Of a stretch of DNA of 64,000 nt, positions 45,357 through 52,224 are shown one piece after another. The stretch is taken from assembly GCF_902833085.1 (NCBI RefSeq), contig NZ_CADFEB010000003.1, positions 124,001 through 188,000 of the forward strand, in the 5' to 3' direction. Source of the stretch: Burkholderia ubonensis (lineage in GTDB: Bacteria; Pseudomonadota; Gammaproteobacteria; Burkholderiales; Burkholderiaceae). Made by a program: the position numbers and the translations under genes. Under the pieces are notes generated by a model, which saw nothing but the letters and a program-made list of their open reading frames with translations, had not been told where the DNA came from and searched no databases. The stretch's first letter is position 1. Each line of letters starts with the position of its first letter.

Positions 45357-46684
45357 AACTCTTCGACCCGCACGGATTCGGCAACTCCGCGATTTCGTAT
45401 GCCGGCCTGCTCGAGAAGATCGAGATCCTGCGCTCGATGCTGCGCTGGGCGCCCAGGCTCGAACGCGCGGACATCGAGAAGCTGCTCAACCAGGCGAACG
45501 TGCTGCGTGACGACGTGATGCAGATGTCGCGCAAGGAGCGCTTCGTCGAGGCGGCGGTGGCCGCGCCGCAGACGTCCGATGCATCCGACGCGCCCGACGC
45601 GACGGAACCGCCCGCGCCTGCGGCGCACCGGCGGCGGCAGGCGCTGATCGAGCGCAGTTTCATCTTCGAAGGGATCTTCGGCGACAACCCGAAGCTGCTC
45701 GCCGCGCTCGAAATCGCCGAAAAGGCCGCACCGACCGACCTGCCCGTGCTGATCGACGGCGAGAGCGGCACCGGCAAGGAACTGATGGCGAAAGTCATCC
45801 ACGCGAACGGGTCGCGCGCCGACAGGCCGTACATCTCGGTGAACTGCGGCGCGATTCCCGACAACCTGCTCGAATCCGAGCTGTTCGGGCATCGGCGCGG
45901 CGCGTTCACCGGCGCGTCGAACGATCGCAAGGGCAAGTTCGAGAGCGCGCACACCGGCACGATCTTCCTCGACGAAATCGGCGAGCTGCCGCTGTCGGGC
46001 CAGGTCAAGCTGCTGCGCGTGCTGGAATCGCACGAGATCCAGCGGGTCGGCTCGGACGAGCCGATTTCCGTCGATACGCGCATCGTCGCGGCCACCAACA
46101 AGAACCTGCGGCAGTTGAGCGAACAGGGGCTGTTTCGCGAGGACCTGTTCTACCGCCTGAGCGTCATTCACCTGACGTTGCCGGCGCTGCGCGAGCGTCG
46201 CGACGAAATTCCGCTGCTGCTCGCGTACTTCGGCGACGAGGCGGCGGGGGCGCTCAAGCGCAGGCCCATCAGGACGACGCCGAAGCTGCGCGACTTTCTG
46301 CTGACTTACGCGTATCCGGGCAACATCCGCGAACTGCGCAACCTCGTCTACCGTCTGTCGTGCCTGGCCGGCGAGGTCGCGGACATCGAGCACCTGCCCG
46401 AGGACATCCGTCCGAAAGCCGCATCGGCGCTCGTTCATGCGACGGAAGACGGTACGCCGCCGGGCAGGCCGCTGTCGCTCAGCGACGCGAAGCGCGCCGC
46501 GAGCGACGAGGCGGAGCGTGCGTTTCTCGAACGCGGGCTGCAGGAGACCGGCGGAACCGTGGCCGAGCTGGCGCGCCGTTGCGAGATGAACCGGTCGCAC
46601 CTGCAGATGCTGCTCAAGAAGCACGGCATCCGTTCGAAAGCGTTTCGTCATCCGGACGGCACGACGCCCGACAAGGACGCGTGA
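45353..46684 (+). CDS. Sigma-54-dependent transcriptional activator (no receiver domain)
   Basis: The 443-residue protein starts at ATG 45353, overlapping the ABC gene by four bases. A helical N-terminal domain of about 95 residues, unlike any receiver or GAF domain I know, precedes the AAA+ core. The core has Walker A GESGTGKE (from residue 136), the sigma-54-contacting GAFTGA loop (183-188) and Walker B IFLDEIGE. A Fis-type helix-turn-helix (GTVAELARRCEMNRSHLQMLLKKHG) lies near residues 400-428. It should activate GG-N10-GC promoters, three of which occur in this cluster. How its N-terminal domain is controlled is unknown. Phosphorylation by the kinase or contact with the FHA protein is an inference. 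Confidence 0.92.
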   Translation: MKLFDPHGFGNSAISYAGLLEKIEILRSMLRWAPRLERADIEKLLNQANVLRDDVMQMSRKERFVEAAVAAPQTSDASDAPDATEPPAPAAHRRRQALIERSFIFEGIFGDNPKLLAALEIAEKAAPTDLPVLIDGESGTGKELMAKVIHANGSRADRPYISVNCGAIPDNLLESELFGHRRGAFTGASNDRKGKFESAHTGTIFLDEIGELPLSGQVKLLRVLESHEIQRVGSDEPISVDTRIVAATNKNLRQLSEQGLFREDLFYRLSVIHLTLPALRERRDEIPLLLAYFGDEAAGALKRRPIRTTPKLRDFLLTYAYPGNIRELRNLVYRLSCLAGEVADIEHLPEDIRPKAASALVHATEDGTPPGRPLSLSDAKRAASDEAERAFLERGLQETGGTVAELARRCEMNRSHLQMLLKKHGIRSKAFRHPDGTTPDKDA

Positions 46685-46709
46685 ACGCAGCGCGCGCCTG
46701 CTTGTCGGT

Positions 46710-47480
46710 TCAGCTTCGCACGGCTGGATTGGCGAGCGTGTGGTCCGACGCATCGGGATCGTCGGCGCGGATCACGACGGCGGTGACGTTGTCGCGTCCG
46801 CCCGCGCGCAACGCGAACTCGACGAGCGCGTCCGTGGCGCGCGCGCAGTCGCCGCACGCGAGCGCGGCCGAGATGTCGGCTTCGTCCATCTCGTTGCTCA
46901 GACCGTCGCTGCACAGCAGGAACATGTCGCCGTCGCGCACGTCGATGCGTCGCTCGTCGAGATGCAGCCGCTCGGCGGCGCCGACCGCGCGCGTGATCAG
47001 GTGCTGTGACGGATGATGGCGCGCCTGCTGGGCGCTCAGGTGGCCCTGCGCCTGCAGTTCCGCGACGTGGCTGTGATCGAGCGTGAGCTGCGTCAGCCGC
47101 GCGTCGCGGTACAGGTAGATCCGGCTGTCGCCGGCCCAGAGCCAGCCGCATTGACGGCCGCTCGCCAGCAGCACCGCCACCGTGCTGCCGATCATGCGTA
47201 CGCCGCGCTGGGCGGCCGATTCGCGCAAGCCGGCGTTGACGGTGTCGAGCGCGGCGCGTGCGGCGTCGATGAAGTCCGCCAGCGTGGCCGGGGCGGTGAG
47301 CCGTTCCAGTGCACGCACGATGGTCCGGCTCGCGAGGTCGCCGGCCGAATGGCCGCCCATGCCGTCCGCAACGGCCCACAGGCCACGCTGCGGCAACGCG
47401 AGGCAGTCGTCTTCGTTGATCTCGCGAACCCGGCCCACATCAGTGCGTGACGCCGAAGTCCATTGCAGTTCTGCGCTCAC
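46710..47480 (-). CDS. PP2C-family Ser/Thr phosphatase
   Basis: The 256-residue protein is a complete PPM/PP2C domain with the metal-binding motifs in order: SRTDVGRVREINEDD, AVADGMGGHSAGD, WAGDSRIYLYRD, LLCSDGLSNEM and GGRDNVTAVVIRAD. It is the Stp1/PppA type that removes phosphate from threonine in kinase-controlled secretion systems. It lies 34 bp downstream of the small peptide gene at 47515 in the same direction and should be transcribed with it from the sigma-54 site at 47847. It converges on the activator gene. It would oppose the kinase at 49656. Confidence 0.92.
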   Translation of the reverse strand: MSAELQWTSASRTDVGRVREINEDDCLALPQRGLWAVADGMGGHSAGDLASRTIVRALERLTAPATLADFIDAARAALDTVNAGLRESAAQRGVRMIGSTVAVLLASGRQCGWLWAGDSRIYLYRDARLTQLTLDHSHVAELQAQGHLSAQQARHHPSQHLITRAVGAAERLHLDERRIDVRDGDMFLLCSDGLSNEMDEADISAALACGDCARATDALVEFALRAGGRDNVTAVVIRADDPDASDHTLANPAVRS

Positions 47481-47514
47481 GGCGCGCCATTCCTTTCATT
47501 AGCGTGAACAGCCA

Positions 47515-47799
47515 CTAGGCGAGCCGGTTCCTGCCGTCCGCGCCGACCCCGACCACGATGTTCGAACCGGCCGCCGAGTTCGTGACGTCGATGTTCTGGA
47601 TCTGGTTGAGAACCTGGTTCGCGTAGAACGTGTTGTACGTCTGATAGAGATTGACGACGGGCCCGAACGCCGGAGCCGGCGGCGCGTAGGGCTGGATCCA
47701 GCCGAATACCCACGGCGCGCCGGCGCCGCGGATGAACGACATCGTCTTGCGATCGATGTCGCGCTGCATGTGAAGGTCGGTAATCGCGAGCGAGGTCAT
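47515..47799 (-). CDS. Small putative exported peptide A with double-glycine-type leader
   Basis: The frame encodes 94 residues from an ATG preceded by GGAG at 7-nt spacing. Residues 1-26 form the leader (MTSLAITDLHMQRDIDRK then TMSFIRGA). It aligns without gaps with peptide B: M1, L4, I6, D8, L9, D14, D16, R17, M20, I23 and G25 are identical. Relative to the Gly25-Ala26 site, hydrophobic residues occupy -4, -7 and -12, as in C39 substrates. The mature part would be 68 residues starting GAPWVFGW, rich in Pro, Asn, Tyr and Val and without cysteine. A near-perfect sigma-54 promoter lies 48 bp upstream. I know no named family. Confidence 0.7.
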   Translation of the reverse strand: MTSLAITDLHMQRDIDRKTMSFIRGAGAPWVFGWIQPYAPPAPAFGPVVNLYQTYNTFYANQVLNQIQNIDVTNSAAGSNIVVGVGADGRNRLA

Positions 47800-47846
47800 G
47801 ATGCGTCTCCGAATGGGGGCTGGCCGACGGACCGGTACCCGATACG

Positions 47847-47862
47847 TGCAAACCTCGTGCCA
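47847..47862 (-). promoter_or_regulatory. Predicted sigma-54 promoter of peptide A / phosphatase
   Basis: Read on the minus strand the sequence is TGGCACGAGGTTTGCA, an essentially perfect match to the TGGCACG-N4-TTGCA consensus with GG-N10-GC spacing. It lies about 48 bp upstream of the peptide A start. Confidence 0.8.
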
Positions 47863-48195
47863 TGCGCGACGCAACCCGCATGCGTTGCCCGAGTGCGTGC
47901 ATCGATCCGGCGAGCGCCGCACACAGCAAGGCACGGCGTGATCGACACGCGTTGCTTGCATGCTAGTGCGTCGCGGCCTTGTCCCGCAATGGTTGTGTGC
48001 GGGCCAACAGTTGCGCGCGCCGACGTAGCCGCGCAACCGACACCTGCGCCGGCGGACGCAGACGGCTGTCCGGCGCGCCGACTGGTGCTGTCGCACCAAC
48101 AAAATCCCCGTCGAATGGTTGGCCGCGCGACGACAGCGCGGCGTTCGGCTCGCCGGGCGTTTCCCGTCACGCCTGGCGCGACGGGCTCCGGACGA

Positions 48196-48212
48196 TTGGC
48201 ACGCTTGATGCA
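48196..48212 (+). promoter_or_regulatory. Predicted sigma-54 promoter of the LRAT gene
   Basis: TTGGCACGCTTGATGCA has GG (48198-48199) and GC (48210-48211) exactly 10 bp apart and lies about 68 bp upstream of the LRAT start codon. The 480-bp gap 47800-48279 therefore holds two divergent sigma-54 promoters. I see no clear dyad for the activator between them. Confidence 0.75.
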
Positions 48213-48279
48213 GGTTAGTTGGCAACCGGCTAACCCTTCGGCAACACGGGCGGCCGCCAACCCGCAGACGGAGCCAGTC

Positions 48280-48825
48280 ATGGAACGCGACCTTCAACCA
48301 GTGAACAGCGCAGTGTCCCGCACGGCGGCTGGTGCTGCGGAGGCGATCGCGCAAATGGCTGCGCCGTCCGTCGGCGACGCGGCGCTGCCGCTCGGCGCGC
48401 ACCTGGTTTCCGATCGCTCCGGATACAGCCATCACGGCATTTATGTCGGCGACGGGCGCGTCGTCCACTACGCGGGGCTTTGCGCGTCGCTGCATCGCGG
48501 CCCGATCGAGGAAGTCACGCTCGAACGCTTCGCCGCCGGTCACGCGGTGCGCATCGTTTCGCATCCGCACGCGGCCTACGCGGGGCATGCCACGGTGCTG
48601 CGCGCGCGTTCCCGCCTTGGCGAAAACCACTACCGCCTGCTGACGAACAACTGCGAGCACTTCTGCACGTGGTGCGTGGAAGGAACGGGCCACAGCGAGC
48701 AGGTCCGCACGTGCGTCATGCATCCGCGCACGGCGCTTCGGTTCGCGCTGTCCTTCTGCCGCGCGTTGCTCGTGGCGCGGCGGGCGGGCGGACGGTGTGC
48801 GGCGGCCGCGATCGCAGCCGCATGA
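48280..48825 (+). CDS. LRAT-fold (NlpC/P60 superfamily) protein
   Basis: From the ATG at 48280 (GGAG upstream) the protein is 181 residues. The core carries the LRAT arrangement: HLVSDRSGYSHHGIYVGDG with His52, VVHYAG with His63, and NNCEHFCTWCV with Cys125 as nucleophile. Relatives are acyltransferases or phospholipases and, in bacteria, largely uncharacterised. A hydrophobic C-terminal stretch (about 145-181, rich in Ala and Arg) may attach to membrane. Its sigma-54 promoter and position between the two small peptide genes suggest it modifies, processes or transfers an acyl group to the exported peptides, which is inference. Confidence 0.8.
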   Translation: MERDLQPVNSAVSRTAAGAAEAIAQMAAPSVGDAALPLGAHLVSDRSGYSHHGIYVGDGRVVHYAGLCASLHRGPIEEVTLERFAAGHAVRIVSHPHAAYAGHATVLRARSRLGENHYRLLTNNCEHFCTWCVEGTGHSEQVRTCVMHPRTALRFALSFCRALLVARRAGGRCAAAAIAAA

Positions 48826-48867
48826 GCGACGTCCCGACGCGTTCGACATCGCCACCAGGGGGCTCAA

Positions 48868-49110
48868 ATGAACGGAACCGGATCATCCCTGCGCATGCAG
48901 GTCGACAAGTGGCTCGCGCCGAGCGCGTTCGTGCCGGCACGCGTCGTGCGTTTCAGCCGGATGGCTGCGCAACGGCGCCGCTATGTCTGCGTCGAGGCCG
49001 CGCATCCGGCCGGCACGATCGCGATCTTCTTCTTTCGTCACGACGACGGCTCGTGGTGCGTGTTCCCGCCGGCCGACCGGCGGCTCGCGATGACGACGCG
49101 AGCGGCCTGA
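48868..49110 (+). CDS. Small protein of unknown function in the export cluster
   Basis: The frame encodes 80 residues (an internal ATG at 48895 would give 71) and follows the LRAT gene by 42 bp, so co-transcription is likely. It reads as a compact beta-rich domain (RRYVCVEAAHPAGTIAIFFF, DDGSWCVFPP) with two cysteines. It has no signal peptide and no double-glycine leader. It may be an immunity, adaptor or substrate-binding protein. I do not recognise a family. Confidence 0.6.
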   Translation: MNGTGSSLRMQVDKWLAPSAFVPARVVRFSRMAAQRRRYVCVEAAHPAGTIAIFFFRHDDGSWCVFPPADRRLAMTTRAA

Positions 49111-49140
49111 CCGTGCATGCCGAGCCCAGGGGATTGTCGG

Positions 49141-49359
49141 TCAACGCAACAGCGTCGGACGCGCGCTGGATGTCGCTGCTTCGGCCACCTGTGCAGGCGT
49201 CGATGCAGCTATTTTTGCATCGGTGTGCAGATACGGGAAAGTCCGCGGCGCGAGCATCGTCTGATGCGCGCGGACCATCGCGCCGCCCGTGATGGCGGCC
49301 ATCGCCTGCCGGTCGAGGTCGACGCTTTCGGGAAGATCGTTGATGACGAGCACGCCCAT
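49141..49359 (-). CDS. Small putative exported peptide B with double-glycine leader
   Basis: The ATG at 49359 has GGAG six bases upstream and opens a 72-residue frame. The leader, MGVLVINDLPESVDLDRQ then AMAAITGG, aligns without gaps to peptide A with 11 of the first 25 residues identical, and ends in a true Gly-Gly at 25-26. Cleavage would release a 46-residue peptide beginning AMVRAHQ, rich in Ala and Thr and without cysteine. The mature parts of A and B are unrelated, as expected for cargo sharing one transporter. It is divergent from the kinase gene. I found no well-spaced sigma-54 site upstream of it. Confidence 0.65.
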   Translation of the reverse strand: MGVLVINDLPESVDLDRQAMAAITGGAMVRAHQTMLAPRTFPYLHTDAKIAASTPAQVAEAATSSARPTLLR

Positions 49360-49655
49360 GGTTGGCTCCGCGAAATCGGAAGGGAGAAGGGCCGCCGCGC
49401 GGCATCCTGCGATGCGCCGGCGTGCCGGGAATCTGTTCAGTATAGGTTTCGCGGCACGGTCGCGTGCGCGCTGCCGATCTAGTCCCGGCACTGATTGCAC
49501 AAGGCATTGGCGCAGACTAGTATGATTTGTTAGACATCCTGTCGGAAGGCCGGCGGCCGGTGCGGCGCGCAGCCGAATTCGTCTGACGATGGCGTGGTGG
49601 CGCCGCGAGGCGCCGATGCGGGTCGGCAAGCTGAGGCTGAGTAGACGGCATACGA

Positions 49656-51746
49656 ATGATGAGCTTTACGCAGCTGATTCAAACCTTCCAGAGCGGGGCG
49701 CTGTCGCGGGACGCGTTCTTCTCGGAGATCGACCGGGTGCTGGCGACCGACCGGGTCGATTGCGCGCAGCTGCGCGAAGTGCTCGACCAGACGCAAACCA
49801 CGCAGCCGCTGTCGGACGAGATCTATGCGGAAGTGCTGAAGCGCATCGAACGGTATCGCGACAAGACGGCATCCGCCGGCGACGCAACCCGGATCCAGGA
49901 GAGCCCGCTTCACGCGGAGGCGCGTCCGGGCACCCCGCCCGGGCCGTCGAGCGGTGCAATGTTCGTCGACGGCGAGCGCGTGAAAGGGATCGGCGATACG
50001 CTGAACGGGCGCTTCGTGCTGGAGGAGTGCCTCGGTGTCGGCGGGATGGGCACCGTGTACAAGGCGCTCGACCTCCGCAAGCTGGAGGCGTCGGATCGCA
50101 AGCCGCACATCGCGATCAAGGTGCTCAACGTGCAGTTTCGCGGCCAGCCGACGTCGCTGATCGCGCTTCAGCGTGAAGCCCGCAAAGCGCAGACGCTCGC
50201 CCATCGCAACATCGTCACCGTCTACGACTTCGATCGGGACGGCCCGCTCGTCTACCTCACGATGGAGTATCTGTCGGGCAAGCCGCTCAGCAAGGTGCTG
50301 CGTGCGCCGGGCTTTGCGGGCATGCCGCTCGATGCCGCGTTGCCGATCATCGCCGGCATGGGGCAGGCGCTGGCGTATGCGCATGAACGCGGCTTCGTCC
50401 ACTGCGATTTCAAGCCCGCCAATGTGTTCCTCACCGACAGGGGCGAAGTGAAGGTGATCGACTTCGGGATTGCCCGCGCATTCCAGCGGCGCGACGAGGA
50501 CCCCGACGTGACCGTGTTCGACCCGGCGAGCCTCGGCGGCATCACGCCGGCCTATGCGAGCCCGGAGATGTTCGAGCATCTCGAACCGGACCCGCGCGAC
50601 GACGTCTACGCGCTCGCGTGCGTCACCTACGAATTGCTGACCGGACGCCATCCGTTCGATCGGCTGTCGGCCACCCAGGCGCGCCATGACCACTTGCGGC
50701 CCGCGCGTCCGCCTAATCTCGATCGCGCGCAATGGCGAACCTTGAGCGCGGCGTTGTCGTTCGACCGCGCGACGCGCACGCCCGGCGTCAACCCGTTCCT
50801 GGAGGGGATGGGCGTATTCAAGCGCCGCACGCCGGCATCGGGCGCGCGCGTCGGGGCGGCCGTGGGCGCTTGCGCGCTGGCGGCGATCGCCGCGCTCTGG
50901 TACGGCTACCACGCGCTTTCGCGCAGCGGCGAAAGGCGCACAGCGGCGGACACGCTCGCGCAGGCGCCTGCAAACGGAGGGAATGCCGCGAACACGGGCG
51001 CCGCGGCCGGCAGCGCGCCCGCGGCCGCCGTCCCTGCTGCTGCCAGCGTGCCGCCACCGCCGGCGCCGGCGATCTCGCCGGCATCCGTGATGGCTGCGCT
51101 GGCGCGCATCCCGTGTTCGGCGCTGGATGCGTCGGTGCAGGATCACGTGCTGCAGGTGCGGGGGTATGCGGAATCCGGTGTCGGTGTCGCGCGGGTGCGC
51201 ACTGCGCTCGGCGGCATGCCGGGCGGGCAGACGGCGAATCTCGACGTGCGTCCGATCGATGCCCACAATTGCGAAGTCGTGACCGCACTCGCGCCGTACT
51301 GGCGATCGAATCGAGCGTTGCCGCACACCGCGTCGATCCGCACGCGACCGCCTGATGCGCGTCTCGCGGAAGGCAACCCACTGGTCATCGACATCACGAC
51401 ACCCGCTTACGACTCGTACGTGAACGTCGATTATTACGTGCTGAACGGGAGCGTCGTGCATCTCGTGCCGAGCAGCCACGCACGCGACAACCAGGCGCCG
51501 CCGAATTACTCCGCCACGATCGGCAGCATGGGCGACTGGGTGATCGGCAAGCCTTTCGGCACCGAGATGATCGTGCTCCTCGTCACGCCGGCGCCGCTGT
51601 TCGACGGGATGCGCCCGCCCTCCGAGCCGCGCGCCGCCTATCTCGCGGCAGTCGATCGGCAGTTGAAACAGTTCGAGGCCAGGTACGGCGCGGAGCACGT
51701 CGCCGCCGATTTCGTCCAGATCACGACGCACCCCAGCGGCAATTGA
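49656..51746 (+). CDS. Membrane Ser/Thr protein kinase with C-terminal DUF4384-like domain
   Basis: The 696-residue protein has a helical N-terminal region (about 1-105), a kinase domain (about 120-385), a Pro-rich region, one membrane helix (GAAVGACALAAIAALWYGYH, about 400-420) and a probably periplasmic part ending in a DUF4384-like domain (LVIDITTPAYDSYVNVDYYV). Kinase motifs are complete: glycine loop LGVGGMGTVYKA, lysine in HIAIKVL, HCDFKPANVF (Cys in place of the usual Arg of HRD) and DFGIARAF. It should phosphorylate the FHA protein or other members of this cluster and be opposed by the phosphatase at 46710. The gap 49360-49655 holds only its promoter region and that of peptide B. Confidence 0.92.
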   Translation: MMSFTQLIQTFQSGALSRDAFFSEIDRVLATDRVDCAQLREVLDQTQTTQPLSDEIYAEVLKRIERYRDKTASAGDATRIQESPLHAEARPGTPPGPSSGAMFVDGERVKGIGDTLNGRFVLEECLGVGGMGTVYKALDLRKLEASDRKPHIAIKVLNVQFRGQPTSLIALQREARKAQTLAHRNIVTVYDFDRDGPLVYLTMEYLSGKPLSKVLRAPGFAGMPLDAALPIIAGMGQALAYAHERGFVHCDFKPANVFLTDRGEVKVIDFGIARAFQRRDEDPDVTVFDPASLGGITPAYASPEMFEHLEPDPRDDVYALACVTYELLTGRHPFDRLSATQARHDHLRPARPPNLDRAQWRTLSAALSFDRATRTPGVNPFLEGMGVFKRRTPASGARVGAAVGACALAAIAALWYGYHALSRSGERRTAADTLAQAPANGGNAANTGAAAGSAPAAAVPAAASVPPPPAPAISPASVMAALARIPCSALDASVQDHVLQVRGYAESGVGVARVRTALGGMPGGQTANLDVRPIDAHNCEVVTALAPYWRSNRALPHTASIRTRPPDARLAEGNPLVIDITTPAYDSYVNVDYYVLNGSVVHLVPSSHARDNQAPPNYSATIGSMGDWVIGKPFGTEMIVLLVTPAPLFDGMRPPSEPRAAYLAAVDRQLKQFEARYGAEHVAADFVQITTHPSGN

Positions 51747-51765
51747 TCGAGCGGATTCGTCCGTG

Positions 51766-52224
51766 TCAGCGGACAAGCGACTCGGCCGCCTTGTGAATGG
51801 CCATGCGAATGCGGGGAAACGTGCCGCACCGGCATGCGACGTTCTTCATCGCTTCGTCGATCTGGCGGTCGTCGGGGCGCGGGCACCGCATGAGCAGGGC
51901 CGTGGCGGCGACCAGCTGGGCGCTCTGGCAATAACCGCATTGCACGACGTCGACGGCGATCCATGCGTCCTTCAGTGCTCGCGCTTCGACGCTGTCGAGT
52001 CCTTCGACGGTCGTGATGCGCGCGCCGTTCAGCGTGCCGACCGGGATCTGGCAGGCCGGCACGGCCTGATCGTTCAGCAGCACCGTGCAGGCGCCGCAGA
52101 TCCCGACGCCGCAGCCGAACTTCGTGCCGGTCAGCTTCCGTTCGCACCGAATCACCCAGAGCAGCGGGGTGTCGGGCTCGGAATCGACGTGAGCGGTCTC
52201 CCCGTTGATACGGACTGACACCAT
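51766..52224 (-). CDS. iorA: (2Fe-2S) subunit of isoquinoline 1-oxidoreductase-type enzyme
   Basis: From the ATG at 52224 the protein is 152 residues, the family norm. It has a plant-type ferredoxin cluster motif (CGVGICGACTVLLN) and a second helical domain cluster (CGYCQSAQ and CRCGTFPRI), as in small subunits of molybdenum hydroxylases. It passes electrons from the molybdenum subunit encoded directly upstream, with which it overlaps by 73 bp. The name follows the closest family by motif. The true substrate may be another N-heterocycle or aldehyde. Confidence 0.85.
   Translation of the reverse strand: MVSVRINGETAHVDSEPDTPLLWVIRCERKLTGTKFGCGVGICGACTVLLNDQAVPACQIPVGTLNGARITTVEGLDSVEARALKDAWIAVDVVQCGYCQSAQLVAATALLMRCPRPDDRQIDEAMKNVACRCGTFPRIRMAIHKAAESLVR

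Noticed and set aside
47820..48867. Long minus-strand frame upstream of peptide A (extending it to 450 codons)
   Set aside because: The extension runs antisense through the LRAT gene. The peptide's own ATG has a good ribosome site and a sigma-54 promoter directly upstream.
49360..49500. Sigma-54-like sequence upstream of peptide B (around 49415-49427, minus strand)
   Set aside because: The GG and GC elements are 9 rather than 10 bp apart, and the only site with correct spacing nearby matches the consensus poorly.
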